IMG/VR virus record: IMGVR_UViG_3300045999_003007
Span: 1 to 25,428 of that record
Reading direction: 5' to 3' (one strand)
DNA from: a virus
DNA: 25,428 bases
Shown: one piece after another, positions 8,003 through 15,018 of the stretch
Layout of the letters: every line of letters begins with the position of its first letter
Numbering within the stretch: position 1 is the stretch's first letter
Program-made: the position numbers and the translations under genes
The notes under the pieces: model-generated
What the model saw: the letters and a program-made list of their open reading frames with translations, nothing else
What the model was told of the DNA's origin: nothing
Database searches by the model: none

Positions 8003-9906
8003 TGCTGGCCAGAGCTTTGCTTGCCTCCAAATCAACACAACCTGCATACATCGAGGATGTTTTCTCGACTTGGCTCTACACCGGCAATGGTTCTACTCAG
8101 ACGATCAACAACGGGATTGATCTGGCAACCAAGGGTGGGTTGACTATATTCAAGGGCCGCTCTGGTGCTACTGATTGGGCTGTTTATGACACAACTCGTG
8201 GTGCTACCTTTGACTTGGCAACTAACACCACAGCAGCACAAACCACACAATCTACCGGCCTGACAGCATTCAATGCCAACGGGTTCAGCATCGGTGCACT
8301 TGCCAAGATCAACACCAACGCTGCTACATACGCCTCATGGACTTTCGCCAAGCAAGCCAAGTTCTTTGATATTCAAACATTCACCACCAACGCTTCTGGG
8401 GGCGCAACTGTTTCCCACGCACTAGGATCAACACCTGGATGTGTAATTATAAAATCAACTGGAACTACTCAGAACTGGTTTGTATATCACCGAGGACTGA
8501 CAATACCAAACGACTACATGATCAACCTGAACACCACTGCTGCAGAGCAAAACCAAGGCGCAGCGGTGTGGTCAGCAAGTTCATCTGCATTTACTATCAA
8601 CAACGGAACGCTATCAAATAGCACTGCCTATGTTGCTTATTTCTTCGCCCACAACGCCGGAGGCTTTGGCCTGACTGGTACGGACAATGTGATTTCGTGT
8701 GGGTCTTATACAGGAACTGGAGCAAGCGGGAACGCCATAAATCTTGGGTATGAGCCGCAGTGGTTACTCGTTAAAAGAGCAACAGGTAGTGCTGAACCGT
8801 GGTTGCTTTCTGACACTATGCGCGAATTGTCTATGACAACCTCACGCAGCCTACGGCCAAATTCCTCCGATGCGGAAGTTAATGACGGTATTTTTCAGCC
8901 TAGTTCCACTGGTTTTGTTGTCAATTTTGGCTCTGGAAATAGCAACGCTTCTGGAGAAACCTACATCTACATCGCCATCCGTCGCGGCCCAATGCGAGTG
9001 CCGACTAGTGGGACACAAGTATATAACGCGGAAACTTTAGGGCAAACATCTGGAGGAACTAGCCCCGGATTCAGGTCTGGATGGCCTGTTGATTTAATTC
9101 ATGTATACGGAAGGTCTGGAGCAGGGGATCATAATTTTGCTGATAGGCTTCGTGGCGAAACTGTTTTCTATACAAATCTGACAAACGCTGAAACGAGTAA
9201 CGCAACTTTTAAATGGGGGTACATGAACGGGGCGTATGACTCAGCATCAACTTCTACTAATCTTATAGGACATCTCTTCCGCCGCGCCCCCGGCTTCTTT
9301 GATGTGGTGTGCGATACAGGGACGGGATCAACGCACACAATTACTCATAATTTGGGGGCTGTGCCTGAGTTAATGATTCGTAAAAGCAGGTCGCAAGCAG
9401 CGACATCTTGGTATTGCTATGTTGCCAGTGAGGGCGCTTCACGTAGGGGGTTTTTGAACAACGACTCTGCTTGGGGTGGCCCAGACAATTCTATTTGGGG
9501 TGGGACAACTCCAACGAGCACTGTGTTCACTGTGGGGGCTGATGGAAATGTAAACAACAACACGTCTACTTACGTCACTTGCCTTTTTGCAACTTGCCCC
9601 GGCGTGTCTAAGGTCGGTTCTTACACCGGCACAGGTAGCACGCTGCAGGTCAACTGCGGGTTCGCGGCAGGTGCGCGATTCGTGCTCATTAAGGCCACAA
9701 GCACCACAGGCGACTGGTTGGTGTGGGATGTAGCGCGGGGGCTGGTTGCAGGCAACGACCCTTATCTGGCATTGAATTCAACCGCAGCAGAAGTCACTAC
9801 GACAGATTGGGTTGACCCCCAAAGTGCAGGCTTTGAACTTAGCAATGCCAGCGGGAACCTTGCTAACACGAACGGTGTTAGTTATATCTTTTTTGCGGTG
9901 GCCTGA
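8002..9906 (+). CDS. Tail fibre / receptor-binding protein with about six DUF7483-like repeats
   Basis: A 634-residue protein. The ATG at 8002 overlaps the preceding stop by one base; the open frame extends to 7855 but only inside the upstream gene. From residue 24 to the end it is built of about six divergent repeats of ~95 residues (roughly 24-118, 122-217, 230-326, 347-430, 432-530, 537-633). Each runs: glycine-rich strand (YTGTGS...), a hydrophobic G-x-x-P-x-x-hhIK strand (LGSTPGCVIIK, LGYEPQWLLVKR, LGAVPELMIRK, FAAGARFVLIK), a W-F/V-V-Y/W-D/H strand, an LNTTAAE-like turn and a closing Y-hhFFA strand. This resembles the DUF7483-type repeats of phage structural proteins. Base use is richer in A and AAC/ACA codons than the neighbouring tail genes, as is common in exchanged host-range genes. 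It most likely binds the host surface. Confidence 0.75.
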   Translation: MLARALLASKSTQPAYIEDVFSTWLYTGNGSTQTINNGIDLATKGGLTIFKGRSGATDWAVYDTTRGATFDLATNTTAAQTTQSTGLTAFNANGFSIGALAKINTNAATYASWTFAKQAKFFDIQTFTTNASGGATVSHALGSTPGCVIIKSTGTTQNWFVYHRGLTIPNDYMINLNTTAAEQNQGAAVWSASSSAFTINNGTLSNSTAYVAYFFAHNAGGFGLTGTDNVISCGSYTGTGASGNAINLGYEPQWLLVKRATGSAEPWLLSDTMRELSMTTSRSLRPNSSDAEVNDGIFQPSSTGFVVNFGSGNSNASGETYIYIAIRRGPMRVPTSGTQVYNAETLGQTSGGTSPGFRSGWPVDLIHVYGRSGAGDHNFADRLRGETVFYTNLTNAETSNATFKWGYMNGAYDSASTSTNLIGHLFRRAPGFFDVVCDTGTGSTHTITHNLGAVPELMIRKSRSQAATSWYCYVASEGASRRGFLNNDSAWGGPDNSIWGGTTPTSTVFTVGADGNVNNNTSTYVTCLFATCPGVSKVGSYTGTGSTLQVNCGFAAGARFVLIKATSTTGDWLVWDVARGLVAGNDPYLALNSTAAEVTTTDWVDPQSAGFELSNASGNLANTNGVSYIFFAVA

Positions 9907-9908
9907 GC

Positions 9909-10577
9909 ATGACAAGCGGCCTTTATCAAATAAAGAATACGATCAGCGGTGGCGTCTATATCGGACGCTCTGTTGATGTCGATAATCGCCTAACGCATCA
10001 CCGCAACGAACTGCGGCGAGGTGTTCATCGCAACCGCCGCCTTCAAAACTCTTGGAACAAGTACGGCTTAGAAGCTTTCAAATTTCAATTGCTGTGGGAA
10101 AAAAGTCCTGACGAGTTGTATGAGCTGGAGGGATTTGTTTTAGAGTTTTTGTGGGGCGATGAGCGGCTATACAACCATTACAAACTTTCCTACGGTGGTT
10201 TTGAGCCGGGCAACAAAATTGGTTGTTTTCCTCGCTCGGAAGAAACGAGGGAGCGGATGCGTCAAGCATTTATTGGTCGCGTATTTTCTGACGAACATCG
10301 AAACAAAATCAGAGTCTTAAAAACAGGCCTAAAAGCTTCTGAGGCTACGCGGAAGAAAATGTCGCAAGCCAAGATTGGCAAACCACGGTCAGCAAGCTTT
10401 TCTGAAAAGATGAGTGTGAAAATGACCGGTGAGGCTAACCCGATGTTTGGGAAAATTAGTCCTATGCGTGGTATGAAGTTCCCGACAATTGCCTGCGAGC
10501 ACTGCGGCAAAGAGTCTTCAAAAGGTAACTACCTGCGCTGGCACGGCGCAAATTGCAGGAGCAAAAATCATGAGTGA
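9909..10577 (+). CDS. GIY-YIG homing endonuclease with NUMOD3 repeats and zinc finger
   Basis: A 222-residue free-standing homing endonuclease. The GIY-YIG nuclease domain occupies about residues 1-90 (GLYQI at 4-8, VYIGR at 16-20, basic patch near 27-37, probable catalytic Glu in the DELYELEGF segment). Four NUMOD3 DNA-binding repeats follow at about 110-123, 127-140, 144-157 and 163-175, each with an S-E/D-x-x-R-x-K/R-h pattern ending in h-x-G. The C-terminus has a CxxC...H...C zinc site (C196, C199, H212, C216). It starts 2 bases after the fibre stop and overlaps the next gene by 8 bases. The more A/T-rich codon use differs from the flanking late genes and fits recent entry. It probably cuts allelic genomes lacking the gene. 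Confidence 0.92.
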   Translation: MTSGLYQIKNTISGGVYIGRSVDVDNRLTHHRNELRRGVHRNRRLQNSWNKYGLEAFKFQLLWEKSPDELYELEGFVLEFLWGDERLYNHYKLSYGGFEPGNKIGCFPRSEETRERMRQAFIGRVFSDEHRNKIRVLKTGLKASEATRKKMSQAKIGKPRSASFSEKMSVKMTGEANPMFGKISPMRGMKFPTIACEHCGKESSKGNYLRWHGANCRSKNHE

Positions 10578-11157
10578 AATCCGCATCCGCACCACCGGCG
10601 AAGTCATGACCGAGCAGGAGTTCCGGCGACTGCACAACACAAGTTTCCCGGCGCAACTCACCGAAGACATTCTTGAAGAGTTTGATGCCGACCCTGTGCT
10701 AGAAGGTCCGCAAGCCTCGAACCTTGAGTTCTGGCAGTACAGCCAGCGCCAGGGCGTCGAGCAGATCAATGGCAAGTGGTTCACGAAGTATATTGCTGGA
10801 CCTGTTTTTGTGGACAACGAAGAAGCAACGGCTGCCGAACAGCAAGCCGCCTACGTCGCGCAAAAGACCGCCGAGCGCAACGCTGCCTTGCAGCAGTCCA
10901 TCGTGACCGCCACCCAGGCGCGCCTCGACGCCTTCGCCCGTACGCGCAACTACGACAGCATGCTCTCTGCCTGCACCTATGCCACCTCTACGGTCACGAA
11001 ATTCCAGATCGAGGGTCAGTATTGCGTGGAGGCCAGAGACGCCACCTGGGCCGCGCTGTACGTCATGCTGGACGATATATTGTCTGGTGCAAGGCCTATG
11101 CCTAGCGGGTTTGCCGATATAGAATCCGAGTTGCCGGTATTGGCGTGGCCTAACTGA
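10570..11157 (+). CDS. Probable tail fibre assembly/accessory protein (DUF4376-like C-terminus)
   Basis: A 195-residue protein starting at ATG 10570 inside the end of the homing endonuclease gene. The open frame extends further upstream, but MSEIRIRTTGEVMTEQEF is the natural start. Residues about 95-135 form a charged/Ala/Gln helix (AAEQQAAYVAQKTAERNAAL). The C-terminal part (FARTRNYDSMLSACTYATS, then EARDATWAALYVMLDDI) resembles the C-terminal domain of many small phage proteins encoded right after tail fibres, often annotated as fibre assembly or DUF4376 proteins. Before the endonuclease moved in, it would have followed the fibre gene directly. Assignment rests on this resemblance and position. 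Confidence 0.6.
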   Translation: MSEIRIRTTGEVMTEQEFRRLHNTSFPAQLTEDILEEFDADPVLEGPQASNLEFWQYSQRQGVEQINGKWFTKYIAGPVFVDNEEATAAEQQAAYVAQKTAERNAALQQSIVTATQARLDAFARTRNYDSMLSACTYATSTVTKFQIEGQYCVEARDATWAALYVMLDDILSGARPMPSGFADIESELPVLAWPN

Positions 11158-11167
11158 CAGGTGAGAC

Positions 11168-11416
11168 ATGGATTGTCCAGAAAACCCGATGTGCCAAGAG
11201 GCAGCGGATCGAGCGGTAAAAAAAGTTTTTGCGATTCTTGGCGTGGATGTTGACAGGCCCGAATCTGTCGAGAACTTCCGCGAGGATTTGAGGTTCGGTA
11301 GGAAACTTCGCAAGGCTGCGGATCACGGTTTTCTTGCGTTGGTTGGGCTTATCGTGGTTGCAATGGGCGCAGCTCTCTGGGCCGGGATCGTATCCAAGAT
11401 CAATGGTGGTCACTGA
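11168..11416 (+). CDS. Small single-span membrane protein
   Basis: An 82-residue protein with a weak AGGTGA Shine-Dalgarno before ATG 11168. The first 50 residues are soluble and charged and include two early cysteines (MDCPENPMC). Residues about 54-75 form one membrane segment (GFLALVGLIVVAMGAALWAG), followed by a short tail. It lies upstream of the lysis genes and overlaps the phosphoesterase by one base. Small proteins of this kind are frequent near phage lysis cassettes, but I cannot name a family or decide whether it acts in lysis. Confidence 0.65.
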   Translation: MDCPENPMCQEAADRAVKKVFAILGVDVDRPESVENFREDLRFGRKLRKAADHGFLALVGLIVVAMGAALWAGIVSKINGGH

Positions 11417-12339
11417 TGCCGAAACGATTCTCGGATGAGGAGTTCATCACCGCGTTTCGATCTCTTGCCAGTCCGGTCGAAGTTGCCAAATATCTCGGGA
11501 TGGCTGAACGAGCCGTATACAAGCGCCGAGCCAGTCTTGAAGCGAGGTTGGGCATATCGCTTGTTTCAAACCCATCGCCAGATTTTCAAGGCGGGAACAA
11601 GGTGATGAACCACAGGATAGAGAACGGAAATATCCTGATCGGGTCAGATGCTCACTACTGGCCCGGGATCATCACCGAGGCGCACAAGGCATTTGTCCGG
11701 ATGGCGAAGAAGCTGAAACCGTCAGCGATAATTATGAACGGTGATGTGTTCGACGGCGCAAGGGTATCGAGGCATGATCCACTGTTCAAGTCACCGACCC
11801 CGACTGTAAAGCAGGAAATTGAGGCTTGCCGGGATCGACTGGACGAGATATCTGGGGCGTCGAAGAATTCCAAGTTGTTTTGGACTTACGGGAACCATGA
11901 CACCCGAATCTATCGGTATGTGATGAATGGCGCACCTGAACTCGCAGACCTGACTGGGGCCGATCTGTTCTCGTACTTCCCAGGCTGGAATCACGGGATG
12001 CTGATCAACATCAACGATGCGGTCGTGGTGAAGCATCGGTGGCATAACGGCATTCACGCTGTTTACAATAACGCGCTGAAATCAGGCAAGACGATTGTCA
12101 CCGGACACCTGCACCAACTGAAAATCACCCCGTGGAGCGATTACCTAGGTCGTCGGTATGGGGTGGACACAGGAACCCTTGCCGAGCCGTATGGGGCGCA
12201 ATTTGACTACACCGAAGGGAATCCTGTGAACTGGTGTTCCGGGTTCGCTGTCCTGACATTCAAGGACGGAAAGATGCTGCCGCCCGAACTCTGCGAGGTA
12301 ATCAACGGGAAAGCATACTTCAGGGGGGCCGAGGTGTGA
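11416..12339 (+). CDS. Metallophosphoesterase with N-terminal helix-turn-helix
   Basis: A 307-residue calcineurin-like phosphoesterase. Residues about 5-47 look like a helix-turn-helix (PVEVAKYLGMAERAVYKRR). The metal-binding motifs then appear in order: SDAHYW at 77-82 (D-x-H), NGDVFD at 108-113, YGNHD at 158-162, a histidine near 209 and TGHLHQ at 229-234 (G-H-x-H). All residues expected for a di-metal centre are visible, so an active phosphodiesterase or phosphatase is likely; substrate unknown. The HTH plus phosphoesterase layout suggests action on nucleic acid. The ATG overlaps the preceding stop by one base, and the gene belongs to the late block between fibre and lysis genes. Confidence 0.88.
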   Translation: MPKRFSDEEFITAFRSLASPVEVAKYLGMAERAVYKRRASLEARLGISLVSNPSPDFQGGNKVMNHRIENGNILIGSDAHYWPGIITEAHKAFVRMAKKLKPSAIIMNGDVFDGARVSRHDPLFKSPTPTVKQEIEACRDRLDEISGASKNSKLFWTYGNHDTRIYRYVMNGAPELADLTGADLFSYFPGWNHGMLININDAVVVKHRWHNGIHAVYNNALKSGKTIVTGHLHQLKITPWSDYLGRRYGVDTGTLAEPYGAQFDYTEGNPVNWCSGFAVLTFKDGKMLPPELCEVINGKAYFRGAEV

Positions 12340-12761
12340 AATACACCATCCGCGAGGTTCAGGTCTACGATTTGAGAGCAGTCGCGGACATCAAGCGGAT
12401 GCACAAGGTTTGCTTTCCGTATGACTCCTCATTTGAACCCAAGATCGGTCATTGGTGGATTGCGTATCACGCCGGAGAGCCGGTGGGGTTTGCCGGCATG
12501 AAGTTGTCCTCAAGGTGGATCGACTGCGGTTACCTTTGGCGATCTGGGGTGCTTGCAGACCATCGGGGCCGTGGACTTCAGGTTCGATTCATCAAGGCGC
12601 GGGAGCGCAAGGCACGGCAGCTCGGGTGGAAGTATCTGATCACCGACACATCCGACAATCCGTCGAGCGCGAACAACCTGATCAAGTGTGGCTTTACAAT
12701 CTATGACCCCTCGATTGAGTACGGATTCAGGCACACGGTTTACTGGAGAAAGGCGATCTAA
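12336..12761 (+). CDS. GNAT-family N-acetyltransferase
   Basis: A 141-residue acetyltransferase. The start is GTG 12336, which overlaps the phosphoesterase stop as GTGA and lies behind a G-rich Shine-Dalgarno (AGGGGGG). The acetyl-CoA-binding motif A is clear at about 72-88 (VLADHRGRGLQVRFI, the R/Q-x-x-G-x-G/A loop as HRGRGL). The C-terminal N-x-x-S-x-N-L-x-x-x-GF pattern at about 108-120 is also typical of the fold. The acceptor is unknown. Inside a late phage operon it could modify a host or virion protein. Confidence 0.85.
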   Translation: MKYTIREVQVYDLRAVADIKRMHKVCFPYDSSFEPKIGHWWIAYHAGEPVGFAGMKLSSRWIDCGYLWRSGVLADHRGRGLQVRFIKARERKARQLGWKYLITDTSDNPSSANNLIKCGFTIYDPSIEYGFRHTVYWRKAI

Positions 12762-12829
12762 TGGGCGCATGGGCTTGGTACTTCATCTTTTCCGCAGCAT
12801 TCTTGGTGCTGCTTTCATTCTGGCGGTGA
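12761..12829 (+). CDS. 22-residue hydrophobic membrane peptide
   Basis: A tiny open frame fitted exactly between the acetyltransferase and the holin. Its ATG overlaps the previous TAA by one base, and its TGA ends 3 bases before the holin ATG. An AAGG sequence lies 8 bases upstream. Nearly the whole peptide (WAWYFIFSAAFLVLLSFW) could be one membrane span. The exact packing favours a real gene over a chance frame. It may help or tune the holin, but no family is recognisable at this length. Confidence 0.5.
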   Translation: MGAWAWYFIFSAAFLVLLSFWR

Positions 12830-12832
12830 ATC

Positions 12833-13309
12833 ATGCTTGAAACTTTACTCGGTGGTGTGTTCGGTGGGCTTCTGAGGCTGGCCCCGGAAGCATTCAAACT
12901 GTTCGACCGTGCGAACGAGCGAAAGCACGAACTTGCAATGCTGAACGCTGAGATGGAATTCGCCAAGGTTCGCGGCGAGATCGCCATGAGGCAGACTGAG
13001 GCGCAGATGACAATGGCCGAAATGGATGCAATGGCAGAGGCGTTCAAGGAGCAGTCTGCGACCGCCCAGGCGGCAGGCAAGTTCATTGCTGGAATCTCTG
13101 CCTTGGTCAGACCGTCTGTCACATATGCTTTCGTGATCTGCTATTTCCTAGTCAAGTTTGCGTCATACCTGATGGCGCTGGAGCAGGGTGGGGAATGGAA
13201 GGATGTGATCATCCGTCTCTGGACGCAGGATGACGCCACGATCATGTTTATGCTGATCTCGTTCTGGTTCGTATCCCGGACGGTCGACCGATACAACGGC
13301 AAGGCATGA
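12833..13309 (+). CDS. Holin (GTA-type, 3TM holin family)
   Basis: A 158-residue membrane protein. The start MLETLLGGVFGGLLRLAPEA is an apolar/amphipathic helix. A charged coiled helix follows at about 25-80 (ERKHELAMLNAEMEFAKVRG), then membrane segments at about 84-116 and 134-150. This matches the 'holin of 3 TMs' family first noted in gene transfer agents. The lysozyme starts at its stop (ATGA overlap) and has no signal sequence, so a holin is required here. It should form inner-membrane lesions at a set time and let the lysozyme out. Confidence 0.85.
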   Translation: MLETLLGGVFGGLLRLAPEAFKLFDRANERKHELAMLNAEMEFAKVRGEIAMRQTEAQMTMAEMDAMAEAFKEQSATAQAAGKFIAGISALVRPSVTYAFVICYFLVKFASYLMALEQGGEWKDVIIRLWTQDDATIMFMLISFWFVSRTVDRYNGKA

Positions 13310-13770
13310 CTCAGAAAGCACTGGACATCGCAGCTGCGCTCTGCCGTCATTTCGAGGGGCTTGTCCTGCATCCATACCTTTGCAGCGCGGGGATTTGGAC
13401 TATCGGGTATGGAACGGTCTTTAAGCCTGACGGAACGAAGGTTTTGCCGACCGACCCTCCGATCACGAAAGAGACCGCAGAGGACTGGCTGATGAGTGAG
13501 TTGAGATCGAACTATATGGCCGGTGTTTTGAGAGCGTCTCCGGGCCTTCTGGCGCATCCTGAGGCACTCGGGGCGCTGTCGAGCTTTTCATACAACCTGG
13601 GAGTGCCAAGATACAGGGCCAGCACACTCAGGCGGCGGGTTGATGAAGGCGATTTCGAGCAGGCGCGGGTCGAGATCATGCGATGGACTCGAGGTGGTGG
13701 TCGTGTCCTGCCGGGGCTGGTGAGGCGCAGGAAAGCAGAAGCTGAATTTTTGAGGGCAGGAAATGGCTGA
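13306..13770 (+). CDS. Endolysin: lysozyme of glycoside hydrolase family 24
   Basis: A 154-residue muramidase that would cut the glycan strands of the peptidoglycan. The catalytic signature E-8aa-C-5aa-T is exact: E17, C26, T32 in HFEGLVLHPYLCSAGIWTIG. Cysteine replaces the aspartate of T4 lysozyme, as in part of the phage lysozyme family. The rest of the fold is recognisable (ALSSFSYNLG at about 84-93, STLRRRVDEGD, RWTRGGGRVLPGL, RRKAEAEFL). There is no signal peptide or SAR anchor at the N-terminus, so release depends on the holin encoded just upstream with an ATGA overlap. Confidence 0.95.
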   Translation: MTQKALDIAAALCRHFEGLVLHPYLCSAGIWTIGYGTVFKPDGTKVLPTDPPITKETAEDWLMSELRSNYMAGVLRASPGLLAHPEALGALSSFSYNLGVPRYRASTLRRRVDEGDFEQARVEIMRWTRGGGRVLPGLVRRRKAEAEFLRAGNG

Positions 13771-13972
13771 CGAAGCAGATAAAGCAGATGAGATGATCGA
13801 GCGCCAGATGGCTGCTGCGATCAAGGCAATTCAGGGAAATACGCGGATGAGACCAATCGGGCTTTGCTACTTCTGCCAGTCCGAGGTCGAGGGTGATGCG
13901 AGGTTCTGTGATAAGGATTGCCTTGCAGACTGGCAAAAAGAGCAAGACTGCAAGGCGCGGAACGGCGATTAG
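13763..13972 (+). CDS. Small zinc-finger protein (DksA/TraR- or DUF2116-like)
   Basis: A 69-residue protein overlapping the lysozyme end by 8 bases. The N-terminus is acidic and helical (MADEADKADEMIERQMAAAI). The C-terminal half carries a four-cysteine zinc site, CYFC...FCDKDC, the layout seen in TraR/DksA-type and DUF2116 zinc fingers. Phage TraR-like proteins act on host RNA polymerase, which would be a plausible role, but the helical part is too short to be sure. The stop overlaps the stop of the gene on the other strand (13969), so the two units meet tail to tail without a terminator. Confidence 0.75.
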   Translation: MADEADKADEMIERQMAAAIKAIQGNTRMRPIGLCYFCQSEVEGDARFCDKDCLADWQKEQDCKARNGD

Positions 13973-14187
13973 GGTAGTCGTTCGTCCTGAAGTCTGCCGG
14001 GGCGATTCCAGAGCATCATCGTCTGGCGACGGGCGTCAGGCCGGTTAAACCGATCCTTGTGGTATTCCTTCCCATCAGGGCCTACAAACAAGTCCTTGTT
14101 GGTGTAGTGCGGCAGGTAAGGAACGCACTTCACAACGAATACCGAGTACGGGAAAGTCTCGCACTCCAAGCTCTGCTCTTTCTTCAT
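13969..14187 (-). CDS. Hypothetical 72-residue protein
   Basis: The ATG at 14187 is preceded by GGAGGAGAA and overlaps the stop of the upstream gene as ATGA, which fixes the start. The protein is soluble, with segments CVPYLPHYTNKDLFVGPDGK and HKDRFNRPDARRQTMML. No domain is recognised. It is the last gene of a three-gene leftward mini-operon that runs tail to tail into the lysis block. Confidence 0.6.
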   Translation of the reverse strand: MKKEQSLECETFPYSVFVVKCVPYLPHYTNKDLFVGPDGKEYHKDRFNRPDARRQTMMLWNRPGRLQDERLP

Positions 14188-14303
14188 TTCTCCTCCGCGA
14201 GAATGGTCAAAACGATGATGGACAGCAGGAACAGCAGAAACACCGCTGCATCCTGCGAGTGAATATGCTCGACGGATCGAGCGATGTCGAGTTTCTGGAT
14301 CAC
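14184..14303 (-). CDS. Tiny single-span membrane protein
   Basis: A 39-residue product starting at GTG 14303, which overlaps the upstream stop (GTGA) and has AGGAG five bases upstream. Residues about 18-35 (DAAVFLLFLLSIIVLTIL) form one membrane segment, followed by AEEK. Overlapping start and stop at both ends and good ribosome-binding sites argue that it is real. Its function is unknown. Confidence 0.6.
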   Translation of the reverse strand: MIQKLDIARSVEHIHSQDAAVFLLFLLSIIVLTILAEEK

Positions 14304-14467
14304 TTGCACTCCTGATCGTAAATACCCTTGAAGTCGGGCCACTGCTTCGACTTGACTGCCTCGCAATACTCCGCGAGTTGCCGGTCGAGTTCTTTTGAAT
14401 CCTCGTGCCCCATGAAAGCAAAGGCCGCGAGAGCAAAGGTTGCAACTGCTGCGATTTTCATTTCCAT
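14300..14467 (-). CDS. Small exported protein with N-terminal signal or membrane segment
   Basis: A 55-residue protein. The ATG at 14467 has GGAGGA close upstream (a second ATG follows two codons later). Residues 4-19 (KIAAVATFALAAFAFMG) look like a short signal or membrane segment. The remainder (HEDSKELDRQLAEYC, KQWPDFKGIYDQEC) resembles the short Cys-containing C-termini (YCEMV...WPDYKG...C) of small proteins I have seen in other phages of Gram-negative bacteria. It heads the leftward mini-operon. No lipobox is visible, so it is not an obvious outer-membrane spanin. Confidence 0.65.
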   Translation of the reverse strand: MEMKIAAVATFALAAFAFMGHEDSKELDRQLAEYCEAVKSKQWPDFKGIYDQECK

Positions 14468-14511
14468 TCTTCCTCCGTGTTGTGGAGTCCTGATCATACC
14501 TACGAATAGGC

Positions 14512-14537
14512 AAAAAAAACCCCACGAGTTGTGGGGT
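14512..14537 (-). terminator. Intrinsic terminator downstream of ssb
   Basis: On the minus strand CCCCAC-AACTC-GTGGGG forms a perfect 6-bp stem with a 5-base loop and is followed by eight T residues. It ends the leftward unit that includes the recombination genes and ssb, 48 bases after the ssb stop. A second, T-less hairpin (GCTCAT/ATGAGC, 14542-14558) lies just before it. Confidence 0.88.
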
Positions 14538-14584
14538 CAAGGCTCATGGCTGATGAGCAGGGGAGGAAACAAGGGAATTCTACA

Positions 14585-15007
14585 TCAAAATGGCACATCC
14601 AGCGAATCATCAAACGGATCAGGCTCGATGTTCTTCTGCGCCGGTTTCTGGGCCTCTCTCGGGCGCTCCTGTCCATCGGGCTTGCCGCCGAGCATCTTCA
14701 TCTCGTTGGCGCGAATGGTGTAGGAAACGCGCTCTATGCCGTCCTTGTCGGTGTACTTCTGCGATGTCAGCTTCCCAGAGACATACACAAGCGATCCCTT
14801 CTTCAGGTACTGACCGCACACTTCTGCAAGCCTACCGAACACGGCAATCCTGTGCCATTCGGTCGAATCCCGTTTTTCGCCGCTGGCCTTGTCCACCCAT
14901 TTTTCTGTGGTGGCAATGCTGAAATTGCAGACGGTGTCGCCGCTGGGTAAATACTTTGTGTCAGGATCTTGCCCGAGATGGCCGATGATTTGAATGTGGT
15001 TAAGCAT
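14585..15007 (-). CDS. ssb: Single-stranded DNA-binding protein
   Basis: A 140-residue SSB of bacterial type. The OB fold spans about residues 1-105 (MLNHIQIIGHLGQDPDTKYL, then NFSIATTEKW, STEWHRIAVFGRLAEVCGQY, LKKGSLVYVSGKL). A Gln/Pro/Lys-rich linker leads to the acidic tip DPFDDSLDVPF, the docking peptide for partner proteins. It protects ssDNA in replication and in annealing by the Bet protein encoded upstream in the same leftward unit. AAGGAA precedes ATG 15007, 11 bases after the helicase-methylase stop. Confidence 0.97.
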   Translation of the reverse strand: MLNHIQIIGHLGQDPDTKYLPSGDTVCNFSIATTEKWVDKASGEKRDSTEWHRIAVFGRLAEVCGQYLKKGSLVYVSGKLTSQKYTDKDGIERVSYTIRANEMKMLGGKPDGQERPREAQKPAQKNIEPDPFDDSLDVPF

Positions 15008-15018
15008 TTTGTTTCCTT

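Noticed and set aside
8439-8621. Small frame inside the fibre gene
   Set aside because: Fully inside the fibre coding sequence in another frame, without a ribosome site.
14493-14498. Minus-strand TATGAT as a -10 box for the three-gene leftward mini-operon
   Set aside because: A suitable -35 is not found at 16-18 bases (the position falls in the terminator's T-tract region), so a promoter cannot be supported.
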